A stretch of 64,000 bases of DNA from Azospirillum canadense (GTDB lineage: Bacteria > Pseudomonadota > Alphaproteobacteria > Azospirillales > Azospirillaceae): the NCBI RefSeq assembly GCF_025961225.1, contig NZ_JAOQNG010000001.1:2948001-3012000 (forward strand), read 5' to 3'. Positions 1 to 7,541 of the stretch are shown in pieces. How positions within the stretch are numbered: the stretch's first letter is position 1; each line of letters opens with the position of its first letter. The notes under the pieces are model-generated. The model was not told the DNA's origin. It was given only the letters and a program-made list of their open reading frames with translations, and ran no database searches. A program made the translations under genes and the position numbers.

Positions 1-223
1 CAAGCCGAAGTTCGGATTTCACGCCCGTGACCGTCGACTCGACACCGACAAGCCCGGCTTTCGACTCCGCCCTCGGCTCGGCAATCAACGTCTCCAGCCG
101 GTGCTCGACCCGCTCCACGTCCGCCTTGCTCGCGGCTTGGCTATCCATGAAATCGGCCAGAGCCTCCACCTGCTCGGAAGAAAAGCCGGCCTTCTGGAGC
201 TTCAGGATGGCGGACGCGCTCAC
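1..223 (-). CDS. Coiled-coil hypothetical protein, N-terminal part (cut by window edge)
   Basis: A leftward reading frame runs open from a GTG at 221-223 to the window edge, giving about 74 residues. A strong ribosome site (GGGAGG, 4 bases before the GTG) supports the start. The visible part begins VSASAILKLQKAGFSSEQVE and continues with helix-forming, charged sequence (ADFMDSQAASKADVERVEHRLETL). This resembles small DUF1640/CCDC90-like coiled-coil proteins common in alphaproteobacteria, which often sit near mobile or regulatory genes. The remainder lies outside the window, so the family call is tentative and no function is assigned. Confidence 0.55.
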   Translation of the reverse strand, partial: MSASAILKLQKAGFSSEQVEALADFMDSQAASKADVERVEHRLETLIAEPRAESKAGLVGVESTVTGVKSELRL

Positions 224-292
224 CAAACCTCCCGGACATTGCGGATCAACACGCACCTACAATAGGGCGGCCCCTCCGTCCGGTAAAGCCCC

Positions 293-1699
293 CTACCGCG
301 GCAGGGTCACGGTCACCCGCAATCCCCCCTCCGCCCGGTTGGCCAGCGCGATGTCGCCGCCGTGGCCGCGCACCACCGTCCTTGCGGTCGCCAGCCCCAG
401 CCCGACCCCACCCGTGTCGCGGGAGCGGGAGCGTTCCAGACGGTAGAAGGGGGCGAAGACCTTCTCGAACTCCGCCTCCGGGATGCCGGGGCCGGTGTCG
501 TCGATCTCCACGCGGACGATAGACGTGGACGAGGGCCCGTCCTCCGGCCGCAGGCGCACGGTGAAGCCGCCGCCGTAGGCGATGGCGTTGTCCATCAGGT
601 TGGCGAAGGCGCGGCGTAGCGCCACCGGCCGGCCGTCGAGTGCCGCGTGCGCCGGTCCCTCGTAGACCGCGCTGTGCCCGGCGTCGACGCGGTCCTCGCA
701 CAGGCTCTGCAGCAGGTCGGCGAGGTCGAGGGGGCCGCGCGGCTCGCGCTTGGCGTCGTCGCGGGCGAAGGCCAGCGTGGCGTTGATCATCGCCTCCATC
801 TCGTCGAGGTCGGACAGCATCTTGCGCTGCATCTCCGGGTCCTCAACCAGCTCGGCGCGCAGGCGCAGGCGGGTCAGCGGCGTGCGCAGGTCGTGGCTCA
901 TGGCCGCCAGCATCTGGGTGCGGTCGGCGACGAAGCGGGCGAGCCGCGCCTGCATCCGGTTGAAGGCGCGGGTGGCGGCGCGCAGCTCCCGCGGGCCGCT
1001 TTCCGGCAAGGGCGGCGCCTCGCCGTCCACGCCCAGCCGCTCCGCCGCCACGGCGAAGCGCGCGATGGGCGCCGTCAGCCGCCGCGCCGTCCACAGCGAG
1101 ACGATCGCGATGGCGGCGACGATGCCGGCCATCCACAGCGCGAAGCGCAGCAGGCGGAACGGCCCCTCCAGCGGGTCGCCGCCGGCGAAGACCAGCCAGG
1201 ACCCGTCGTTCAGCTGCACCGACAGCCGCACGTCGCGGCCCCAGTGATGGTCCTCCGCCGGGAAGGGGCCGGTCATCGGCGGATCGCGGCGCAGCTCGAT
1301 CATCACCGAGCGGTCGCGGTCGTCCAGCCCGTTGCGGATGGCCCGGCGCAGCCGGTCGAAGGGGAAGCCTTCGCGCAGGTTGTCGGCCTTGAAGCGGGGT
1401 GCGTCCCGCTCCCACTCCACGCGCAGCACCGGGTCGTCGATGGCGCGCACCAGCCGCGTGCGCTCCGGCACGGGTGTGCTCTCGACCAGCTGGACGATGG
1501 AGGTGACGCGCTGCACCAGCACGCGCGGGCTGTGCACCGGCGGCCCTTCCGGGCGGTCGGTCAGGTAGACCAGCGCGCTGACCGCCTGGGTCAGCAGCAG
1601 GGCCAGCACGACCGTCAGCGCCATGCGCGCGGCGATGCTGTCGGGCAGCCGCAGCCAGCGGCGGGCGACGAGCAGGCGGCTTTTCCGCGCGGTCTCCAT
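293..1699 (-). CDS. Membrane sensor histidine kinase (EnvZ/CpxA-like)
   Basis: This is a 468-residue two-component sensor. A transmembrane helix lies near residues 24-46, a periplasmic sensing region of about 135 residues follows, and a second helix lies near 185-204. HAMP, HisKA (MSHDLRTPLTRLR, phospho-acceptor His near 269) and HATPase_c with the N box (LMDNAIAYGG), G1 (DTGPGIP) and G2 (GVGLGLATAR) come after. The ATG overlaps the TGA of the upstream response regulator (ATGA), so the pair is translationally coupled. Head-to-head with a Spy/CpxP-like gene, the system probably senses envelope stress. The signal itself cannot be read from sequence. Confidence 0.9.
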   Translation of the reverse strand: METARKSRLLVARRWLRLPDSIAARMALTVVLALLLTQAVSALVYLTDRPEGPPVHSPRVLVQRVTSIVQLVESTPVPERTRLVRAIDDPVLRVEWERDAPRFKADNLREGFPFDRLRRAIRNGLDDRDRSVMIELRRDPPMTGPFPAEDHHWGRDVRLSVQLNDGSWLVFAGGDPLEGPFRLLRFALWMAGIVAAIAIVSLWTARRLTAPIARFAVAAERLGVDGEAPPLPESGPRELRAATRAFNRMQARLARFVADRTQMLAAMSHDLRTPLTRLRLRAELVEDPEMQRKMLSDLDEMEAMINATLAFARDDAKREPRGPLDLADLLQSLCEDRVDAGHSAVYEGPAHAALDGRPVALRRAFANLMDNAIAYGGGFTVRLRPEDGPSSTSIVRVEIDDTGPGIPEAEFEKVFAPFYRLERSRSRDTGGVGLGLATARTVVRGHGGDIALANRAEGGLRVTVTLPR

Positions 1700-2439
1700 C
1701 ACGACCCCGCCCCCCCGGACCCGACGACCGGCGGCGTGAACAGATAGCCGCCGCCGCGCACCGTTTTGATCAGAGTCGGTTCCGCCGGGTCGGGTTCGAT
1801 CTTGCGGCGCAAGCGGCTGACCTGGACGTCGATGGAGCGGTCGAAGGGCACCGCCGACCGCCCGCGGGCGAGGTCCAGCAGCTGGTCGCGGGTCAGCACG
1901 CGCTGGGGATGCTCCACGAAGGCGACCAGCAGGTCGTACTCGCCGGCCGACAGCTGGACCAACACCCCGTCGGGGGAGCGCAGCTCCCGCTTGGCCAGAT
2001 CCAGCGTCCAGTCCTCGAAGCGCAGCAGCTTGCCGCCCTCCCCGCCCGGCGCCGCGGGGCCGGAGGCGCGGCGCAGCACCGCCTTGATGCGGGCCAGCAG
2101 CTCGCGCGGGCTGAAGGGCTTCGCCAGATAATCGTCGGCGCCCATCTCCAGCCCGACGATGCGGTCGGTTTCCTCCCCCATGGCGGTCAGCATGATGACG
2201 GGGGTCTGCGCCGTCTCCGGCGCGGCGCGCAGACGGCGGCACAGGCTGAGCCCGTCCTCCCCCGGCATCATGAGGTCGAGCACGATCATGTCCACCCGCG
2301 CGGTGTCGAGCGTGCGCATCATTTCGGCACCATCCTTGGCGCCGGTGACGCGGAAGCCGTGGCGCGTCAGGAACTGCGCCAGCAGCGAGCGGATTTCGCG
2401 GTCGTCGTCCACGACCAGGAGGTGGGGCGTGCGGTCCAT
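1699..2439 (-). CDS. OmpR-family response regulator
   Basis: An N-terminal receiver domain (HLLVVDDDREIRSLL; phospho-Asp in VLDLMMPGEDGL; the TA and K of the usual receiver site in MLTAMGEE and YLAKPF) is followed by an OmpR/PhoB winged helix ending near DVQVSRLRRKIEP and TVRGGGYLF. The chosen ATG gives 246 residues beginning MDRTPHLLVVDDD. An in-frame ATG three codons upstream and a longer frame exist, and no start has a strong ribosome site. The gene is coupled by ATGA overlap to the sensor kinase. Four GTAAC boxes upstream are probably its own binding site, implying autoregulation and control of the divergent spy-like gene. Confidence 0.9.
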   Translation of the reverse strand: MDRTPHLLVVDDDREIRSLLAQFLTRHGFRVTGAKDGAEMMRTLDTARVDMIVLDLMMPGEDGLSLCRRLRAAPETAQTPVIMLTAMGEETDRIVGLEMGADDYLAKPFSPRELLARIKAVLRRASGPAAPGGEGGKLLRFEDWTLDLAKRELRSPDGVLVQLSAGEYDLLVAFVEHPQRVLTRDQLLDLARGRSAVPFDRSIDVQVSRLRRKIEPDPAEPTLIKTVRGGGYLFTPPVVGSGGAGS

Positions 2440-2485
2440 GGCCCGCATGATCCGACGCGCGGGCGCGGGGGTGAAGGGAAAATGT

Positions 2486-2528
2486 GTAACGGCGCGTAAC
2501 GGCCGGGGCACCTGTTACACAGCGTTAC
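2486..2528. promoter_or_regulatory. Symmetric response-regulator boxes between the two-component operon and spy-like gene
   Basis: GTAAC occurs at 2486 and 2496 on the plus strand, and its complement GTTAC at 2514 and 2524. That gives two direct repeats of the form GTAAC-N5-GTAAC facing each other across 13 bases. The E. coli CpxR box is GTAAA-N5-GTAAA, so spacing and sequence both fit an OmpR/CpxR-type regulator. One half would serve each divergent gene. Binding by the adjacent regulator is inferred. Confidence 0.7.
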
Positions 2529-2637
2529 CAAATGACCGGTCGCCGGACATCAACCCGCAACGTAGGCGGCGCAGTCTCAGGCCATCGGGAAGGCACAAAG
2601 CCTTTCGAGAACGCCTTCGAAAACGAGGAGCACCACC

Positions 2638-3225
2638 ATGAAACGCGCCATGATGACCACCGCCGCTCTGGCTCTCGGCCTCGGCCTCGCCGTGCCGGTC
2701 TTCGCCCAGCAGCAGCCCGGTCCCGGCGCCGGTCCGGGGGCTGGTCCGGGCGCCGGCCGCGACCACGGCCGCATGTTCTCCCGGATGTGCGAGGACCAGG
2801 ACGCCCGGCTCGCCGGCATGCTGGCCTTCGCGGAGAAGAAGCTGAACATCACCGACCAGCAGCGCGCCGCCTGGACCAAGTTCGCCGACGCGGCGAAGGG
2901 TGCGGAAAAGCCGATGCAGGACCTGTGCGCCAAGTACAAGGACCAGCCGATGCCGACCACCGCGCCGCAGCGGCTTGAGCGCATGGAGGCGATGACGGCG
3001 GCCCATCTGGCCCAGATCCAGCAGGTCCGCCCGGCGGCGACCGACCTCTACGCCCAGCTGACCCCCGACCAGCAGAAGATCGCCGACCAGTTCATGAACC
3101 GCGCCGGCGGAGGCTTCGGCGGCCATCGCGGCATGCATCACGGCATGGGCGGGCATGGTATGGGTGGCCATGGCTTCGGCCCGGCGAACGGCCCGGCCGG
3201 CGGCCCTGGCCCCCGCAACGGCTGA
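2638..3225 (+). CDS. Spy/CpxP-like periplasmic protein (LTXXQ family)
   Basis: A 195-residue exported protein. The signal peptide is clear (MKRAMMTTAALALGLGLA, cleavage after VFA-Q). Two LTXXQ-like motifs follow: LNITDQQRAAW near residue 63 and LTPDQQ near residue 141, the signature of Spy/CpxP periplasmic chaperone or stress proteins. The C-terminal third is rich in Gly, His and Met (GGHRGMHHGMGGHGMGGHG), which could bind metal ions. An AGGAG ribosome site precedes the ATG. It is divergent from the two-component operon and shares the GTAAC-box region, as cpxP does with cpxRA. A factor-independent terminator follows. Confidence 0.85.
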   Translation: MKRAMMTTAALALGLGLAVPVFAQQQPGPGAGPGAGPGAGRDHGRMFSRMCEDQDARLAGMLAFAEKKLNITDQQRAAWTKFADAAKGAEKPMQDLCAKYKDQPMPTTAPQRLERMEAMTAAHLAQIQQVRPAATDLYAQLTPDQQKIADQFMNRAGGGFGGHRGMHHGMGGHGMGGHGFGPANGPAGGPGPRNG

Positions 3226-3249
3226 TCTCGCGCATCAGCCTTTCAAAAG

Positions 3250-3282
3250 ACGGGCCGCCGGTTCCCCCCGGCGGCCCGTTTT
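3250..3282 (+). terminator. Intrinsic terminator after the spy-like gene
   Basis: A 12-bp GC-rich stem (ACGGGCCGCCGG / CCGGCGGCCCGT) with a 6-base loop runs into TTTT. It lies 24 bases past the spy-like stop codon and could also serve the convergent reductase gene. Confidence 0.85.
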
Positions 3283-3292
3283 GCGTGTCAGA

Positions 3293-4315
3293 TCACTCCG
3301 CTCCCGGGACGCCCTTCGAGGTCGAATACTCGAAATGCAGCGCCTCGCCCGGGTGGACCAGCGGGTGGATGGCGTGGGCGGCCTGCGCCGCCTCCGAAAA
3401 GCCGCAGAGGATCAGCTTCAGCTTGCCGGGGTAGGTGGCGATGTCGCCGATGGCGTAGACGCCGGGGGCGCTGGTGGCGCAGCCGGGCAGGCTTACGCCG
3501 ATGTGGCTGCGCTCCAGGTTCAGGCCCCATTCGGCGATCGGGCCGAGGTTCATCGACAGGCCGAAGAAGGCCAGCAGCGCGTCGGCCGGCAGGTCCTTCT
3601 CGGCCCCGTCCATCGTGGCGACGCGCACGGCCGACAGCTGGCCGTTCTCACCGACGAGGCCCGCCAGCTGGTAGGGCACGACCATCTCGACCTTGCCCTC
3701 GCGCGCCAATGCGTCCATGCGGGCGACGCTTTCCGGGGCGGCGCGGAACTTCGGGCGGCGGTGGATGACGTAGACTTTCTCCGCCACGTCGGCCAGCGAC
3801 AACGTCCAGTCCACCGCCGAATCGCCGCCGCCGGCGATCACCACGCGCTTGCCGGCGAAGTCCTGCTTGCGGCGGACCATGTAGAAGACCGACGTGCCTT
3901 CATACCGCTCCAGCCCGTCCAGCGGCGGGCGGTTCGGGCCGAAGGCGCCGCAGCCGGCGGCGATGATCACCGCCTGCGTGTCGATTCGCGTGCCGATGCT
4001 GGTTTCCACCAGCCAGCGCCCCTCGTCCGTGCGGGTCAGCTTTTCGACCTGCTGGCCCAAGTGGTAGGTCGGCGCGAAGGGTGCGGCCTGCTCCGCCAGC
4101 TTGTCGATCAGGTCGGCGGCCTCGATGGCCGGGTGGGCCGGGATGTCGTAGATCGGCTTTTCCGGGTAGAGCGCGGTGCACTGCCCGCCCACCATGTCCA
4201 GCGCGTCCACGACGTGGCAGCGCATCTTCAGCATGCCGCATTCGAAGACGGCGAACAGGCCCACGGGGCCGGCGCCGACGATGACGACATCGGTGCGATG
4301 GACGGTCTGCGGCAT
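3293..4315 (-). CDS. Ferredoxin/flavodoxin-NADP+ reductase, thioredoxin-reductase-like type
   Basis: A 340-residue flavoprotein with an N-terminal FAD-binding motif (VVIVGAGPVGLFAVFECGM, residues 10-28) and a second dinucleotide fold for NADPH (VVIAGGGDSAVDW, near 170). The C-terminal FAD motif YAIGDIATYPGKLKLI is present. The CxxC redox pair of thioredoxin reductase is absent from the middle domain, which points to the YumC/TrxR-like ferredoxin-NADP reductase group and argues against true thioredoxin reductase. It would move electrons between NADPH and ferredoxin or flavodoxin in the cytoplasm. It is single-cistron and converges on the spy-like gene. Confidence 0.85.
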   Translation of the reverse strand: MPQTVHRTDVVIVGAGPVGLFAVFECGMLKMRCHVVDALDMVGGQCTALYPEKPIYDIPAHPAIEAADLIDKLAEQAAPFAPTYHLGQQVEKLTRTDEGRWLVETSIGTRIDTQAVIIAAGCGAFGPNRPPLDGLERYEGTSVFYMVRRKQDFAGKRVVIAGGGDSAVDWTLSLADVAEKVYVIHRRPKFRAAPESVARMDALAREGKVEMVVPYQLAGLVGENGQLSAVRVATMDGAEKDLPADALLAFFGLSMNLGPIAEWGLNLERSHIGVSLPGCATSAPGVYAIGDIATYPGKLKLILCGFSEAAQAAHAIHPLVHPGEALHFEYSTSKGVPGAE

Positions 4316-4482
4316 GGAAGCGCTACCCTTTGTTCCGAAAGTCCCAAGCGATGTGCCGCATTCAATGGGACGTTTTCGGGGTTGCGGTCAAGGCCGTCGC
4401 GACCGTCATGCGCCTTTGGCAGAGGAGGCGCGCGCAGAAATCGCACTTTTGTCTAAAATTTCTAATTTAACGCCCTTCATAC

Positions 4483-4501
4483 TGGAGTAGGGTATACTCC
4501 A
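4483..4501. promoter_or_regulatory. Inverted repeat with embedded -10-like TATACT
   Basis: A 7-bp perfect inverted repeat, TGGAGTA-GGGTA-TACTCCA, lies 26 bases before the next rightward start codon in an AT-rich intergenic stretch. TATACT inside it resembles a sigma-70 -10 element, but no -35 at the right spacing was found. An operator overlapping the promoter is a reasonable guess. Confidence 0.4.
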
Positions 4502-4526
4502 TGCATCGCCGACCGGAGCTGCTCTC

Positions 4527-4973
4527 ATGAAGGAATTGCGCTGCCTCGTGTTCACCGACCAGGAAGTGGTGAAGGCGGTGCTCGACCGCCGGCGGCGGAT
4601 GCGCGAGCCACTGCCGCGTGGGACCGTCGGCACGGTGACCTACCGCATGAACCAGGGCGTCGAGACGGTCATCCAGGTCACCGGGGATGAGGGCGACGAC
4701 CGGACCATGGTCCTGCACGAGGCGGAGGTGGCCGCCGCCATGGTCGCCTACTGCATGGGGCGCAAGATCCCCCTACCAGTCGATTCCGACAAGATGCTGC
4801 ACGTGATCAACGACAGCCTGACGCTGATGATCACCATGAACTTCAACAAGGCCCCGCGCCTGGTCGAGGGCAAGGCCGGCGAGGACAGGCAGGCCGCAGA
4901 CAAGCAAGCAGACGTGGAAACCATCGCGCCCCATGCCCTGAAGGCCCGCCGCCCGGCCACCGCCCGCATCTGA
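4527..4973 (+). CDS. Conserved-looking hypothetical protein
   Basis: A 148-residue cytoplasmic protein beginning MKELRCLVFTDQEVVKAVLD. It has no signal peptide or membrane helix. The first 110 residues read as a compact alpha/beta domain with the basic run DRRRRMREPLPRGTVG. The last 35 are a charged, low-complexity tail (EGKAGEDRQAADKQADVE). I do not recognise the family. Codon use matches the chromosomal neighbours. Its own upstream region has the 4483 inverted repeat, so it is probably regulated separately from the tsaE operon downstream. Confidence 0.65.
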   Translation: MKELRCLVFTDQEVVKAVLDRRRRMREPLPRGTVGTVTYRMNQGVETVIQVTGDEGDDRTMVLHEAEVAAAMVAYCMGRKIPLPVDSDKMLHVINDSLTLMITMNFNKAPRLVEGKAGEDRQAADKQADVETIAPHALKARRPATARI

Positions 4974-5065
4974 CTTCGGTCATTTCCGGCCGGGTCGTGA
5001 CCTTGGTCGCGGACCCGCCTTTCCGGCTTGCGGGCGGTGCCGCCGTTCCCCCACAATCCGGCGCC

Positions 5066-5569
5066 ATGACACAGCCGCCCCCTTCCCCGCCCGCCCGGCG
5101 CACCGTTCTCTTGCCCGATGAGGCCACGACCGCGCGGCTCGCTCAGCGGCTGGCGTCGGCGCTCGCCCCCGGCGACCTCATGGCGTTGCGCGGCGATCTC
5201 GGCGCCGGCAAGACCGCCCTGTCGCGTGCCCTGATTCGCGCGGTGACGGAAGAAGAGGCGGAGGTGCCCTCCCCCACCTTCACGTTGGTGCAGACCTACG
5301 AGACGGACATCGGCCCGGTCTGGCATTTCGACCTCTACCGCCTGTCCGGCCCCGACGAGGTGACCGAGCTGGGCTGGGACGAGGCGCGCGCCGAGGCCGT
5401 GCTGCTGGTGGAATGGCCTGACCGGCTGGGCCCACTGCTGCCGGCCGATCGTCTCGACATCACAATGACCTTCACCGGCCCGGACAGCCGCCAAGCCGAC
5501 CTGATCGGCCACGGCATGTGGGAAGACCGCCTCCGCACCTTCGACCTGTCGGGACTGGAGCAGCCGTGA
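5066..5569 (+). CDS. tsaE: tRNA threonylcarbamoyladenosine biosynthesis ATPase TsaE
   Basis: The 167-residue protein has the TsaE P-loop GDLGAGKTALSRALIRAV (near residue 47), the PSPTFTLVQTYE segment and HFDLYRL, all typical of the family. TsaE is the ATPase that works with TsaB and TsaD to make the t6A37 modification of ANN-decoding tRNAs. The ATG at 5066 matches the usual start. A longer frame from 4997 adds 23 untypical residues. The stop overlaps the GTG of the next gene (GTGA), so the two are coupled. Confidence 0.92.
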   Translation: MTQPPPSPPARRTVLLPDEATTARLAQRLASALAPGDLMALRGDLGAGKTALSRALIRAVTEEEAEVPSPTFTLVQTYETDIGPVWHFDLYRLSGPDEVTELGWDEARAEAVLLVEWPDRLGPLLPADRLDITMTFTGPDSRQADLIGHGMWEDRLRTFDLSGLEQP

Positions 5570-6582
5570 CTGACCGCGCATCCGCCATCGCGGCCTTCCT
5601 CGCCCACCACGGGCTGGACACGGCCAAGCGGCAACCGCTGGCCGGCGACGCCTCCGCCCGTCGTTACGAGCGCGTAACAACCACGGATGGCGGCACGCTG
5701 ATCCTCGTGGACACGCCGGCCCCGGCCGAGGATCTGCTGCCCTTCATCGCCATCGGCGACACGCTGTGCGGCCTGGGATTCTCCGTGCCCGGCATCGTCG
5801 CGGCGGAGGTGGAGGCCGGGTTGGCGCTCCAGGAGGATTTCGGGGACGACACCCTGTCGCGCCTGCTGGCTGCCGGTGCGGATCCGCGCCCGCTCTACGA
5901 GTTGGCGACCGACGTCCTGATCGAGCTGCACCGCCGCTTCCCCGTGAAGGAGGCCGCCCGCCTCGGCCTGCCCAGCTACGACGCCGCCCTGTTCGCGCAG
6001 CAGGTCGCCCTGTTCGCGGAGGTGTACGTCCCCGCCGCGACCGGAAAGGCAATTTCCGACACGGTCCTGGCCGACCTCGAAGCCGCTTGGGCGGCGGTGA
6101 TCCCCGCGGCCTGCGCCGGGCCGCAGTCGCTTCTGCTGCGCGACTACCACGTCGACAACGTGATGCGCCTGCCCCGCCCCGGCCTGAAGGCGGCGGGCCT
6201 GATCGACTACCAGAGCGCCGGGCTCGGCCCCGTCGCCTACGATCTGGTGTCGCTGTTGGAGGACGCGCGGCGCGACGTGCCCGCCGACCTCGCGGAGTCG
6301 TTGCTGAACCGGTACGTGTCCGCCTTCCCCGACCTGGACGCCGCGGCTTTCCGCCGCTCCTACGCGGTGCTGGGGGCCGTGCGGCACGCGCGGATCGTCG
6401 CCATTTTCGTGCGGCTGGCGCTCCAGCAGCGCCGCCGCGGCTACCTCGTCCACCTGCCGCGGGTCTGGCGGCTTCTGGAAGGCCAGCTGTCCAAGCCGGA
6501 GTTGGCCCCCATCGCCGACTGGTTCGCCCGTCACCTGCCGCCGGGAACCCGCGCGGACTTCGTCGTTCCGGAGCCGGATTGA
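5566..6582 (+). CDS. amgK: Anomeric N-acetylmuramate/N-acetylglucosamine kinase AmgK (APH family)
   Basis: A 338-residue aminoglycoside-phosphotransferase-fold kinase. It starts at a GTG inside the tsaE stop (GTGACTGACCGC). Visible marks are the GDASARRYERV glycine loop near residue 27, the catalytic LLRDYHVDNVM (residues 191-201; Brenner-type HxDxxxxN written as DYHVDN) and the metal-binding IDYQSAGLGPVAYDL. With the nucleotidyltransferase directly downstream, it matches the AmgK-MurU bypass that recycles peptidoglycan MurNAc to UDP-MurNAc. AmgK phosphorylates the sugar at C1. The substrate is inferred from context and family. Confidence 0.85.
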   Translation: MTDRASAIAAFLAHHGLDTAKRQPLAGDASARRYERVTTTDGGTLILVDTPAPAEDLLPFIAIGDTLCGLGFSVPGIVAAEVEAGLALQEDFGDDTLSRLLAAGADPRPLYELATDVLIELHRRFPVKEAARLGLPSYDAALFAQQVALFAEVYVPAATGKAISDTVLADLEAAWAAVIPAACAGPQSLLLRDYHVDNVMRLPRPGLKAAGLIDYQSAGLGPVAYDLVSLLEDARRDVPADLAESLLNRYVSAFPDLDAAAFRRSYAVLGAVRHARIVAIFVRLALQQRRRGYLVHLPRVWRLLEGQLSKPELAPIADWFARHLPPGTRADFVVPEPD

Positions 6583-6584
6583 GA

Positions 6585-7364
6585 ATGTCGCCTGTTGTAA
6601 CGCCCAAAAAAGCCCCCCAGAAAGCCCCCCAGAAAGTCCCGAAGAACGCCATGGTCATGGCCGCCGGCCTCGGCCTGCGCATGCGCCCGCTGACCCTGGA
6701 GCGGCCCAAGCCCCTGATCCCGGTGATCGGCAAGCCGATGCTCGACCACGCGCTCGACCGGCTGGAGGAGGCCGGCGTCCAGAAGGCCGTGGTGAACGCC
6801 CATTACAAGGGCGCGATGATCGCCGACCACCTGAAGGCGCGCACCCGCCCGACCATCGCCCTGTCGCCGGAAGACACGCTGCTGGAAACCGGCGGCGGCG
6901 TGAAGAAGGCCCTGCCGCTGCTGGGCGCGGACCCGATCTACGTCGTCAACGCCGACATCCTGTGGCTGGACGGCCCCTCCCCCACGCTGGCGCGGCTGGC
7001 CCGGCACTGGGATCCGGAGGCGATGGACGCGCTGCTCCTGCTGATGGCGACCACCAAGTCGGTGGGTTACGAGGGGCGCGGCGACTACCACATGGACCCG
7101 ATGGGCCGGCTGGTCCGCCGCAGCGAGATGGAGATCGCCCCCTTCGTCTTCGCCGGCGTCCAGATCGTCAAGCCGGAGCTGTTCGCGCAGGACACGCCCG
7201 ACGGCGCCTTCTCCACCAACCTGATCTGGGACCGCGCGCAGGAGGCCGGGCGCCTCTACGGCCTCGCCCACGACGGTCTGTGGTTCCACATCGGCACGCC
7301 CGCCGCACTCCAGGAGTCCGAGGATCTGCTGTCGATGAGCGACGTGTCGGTGGTCACCACCTAA
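6585..7364 (+). CDS. murU: N-acetylmuramate-1-phosphate uridylyltransferase MurU
   Basis: A 259-residue nucleotidyltransferase. After a Lys/Pro/Gln-rich leader (about 20 residues) comes the NTP-binding motif MVMAAGLGLRMRPLTLERPKPLIP, then VVNADILWLDG (metal-binding Asp), ALLLLMATTKSVGYEGRGDY and a C-terminal WFHIGTPAALQE. This is the arrangement of MurU/RfbA-type uridylyltransferases. The ATG is 2 bases past the amgK stop. Together they convert salvaged MurNAc into UDP-MurNAc, bypassing de novo synthesis. The leader repeat KAPQKAPQKVPK is unusual; an inner start at the second ATG (MVMAAG) is possible. Confidence 0.85.
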   Translation: MSPVVTPKKAPQKAPQKVPKNAMVMAAGLGLRMRPLTLERPKPLIPVIGKPMLDHALDRLEEAGVQKAVVNAHYKGAMIADHLKARTRPTIALSPEDTLLETGGGVKKALPLLGADPIYVVNADILWLDGPSPTLARLARHWDPEAMDALLLLMATTKSVGYEGRGDYHMDPMGRLVRRSEMEIAPFVFAGVQIVKPELFAQDTPDGAFSTNLIWDRAQEAGRLYGLAHDGLWFHIGTPAALQESEDLLSMSDVSVVTT

Positions 7365-7383
7365 AGCGTCGCCGCCGCAACTT

Positions 7384-7506
7384 TTCACCACAAAGGCACA
7401 AAGGCACAAAGAACGTCACAAAGGGGCTTCGGTGCGGCACAGTCATGCCCGTTGCATTTGATCTCTTCTTTGTGAAAATCTTTGTGTCCTTTGTGCCTTG
7501 GTGGTG
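7384..7506. repeat. Intergenic palindromic repeat (CACCACAAAGGCACAAAG type)
   Basis: Imperfect long inverted repeat: the left arm begins CACCACAAAGGCACAAAG at 7386 and the right arm ends CTTTGTGCCTTGGTGGTG at 7506, with internal GGCACAAAG repetitions. It fills the space between murU and addB. Sequences of this kind are a well known dispersed intergenic palindrome in many bacteria. It is far more AT-rich than its surroundings, and the transcript would fold into a long hairpin. Confidence 0.7.
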
Positions 7507-7541
7507 TCTAATCTCTACGACGTGAACGTTCCGGGACATCG

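Noticed and set aside
5766-6584. An N-terminal extension of MurU by 273 codons
   Set aside because: It is an off-frame reading of amgK; MurU similarity begins only after the ATG at 6585.
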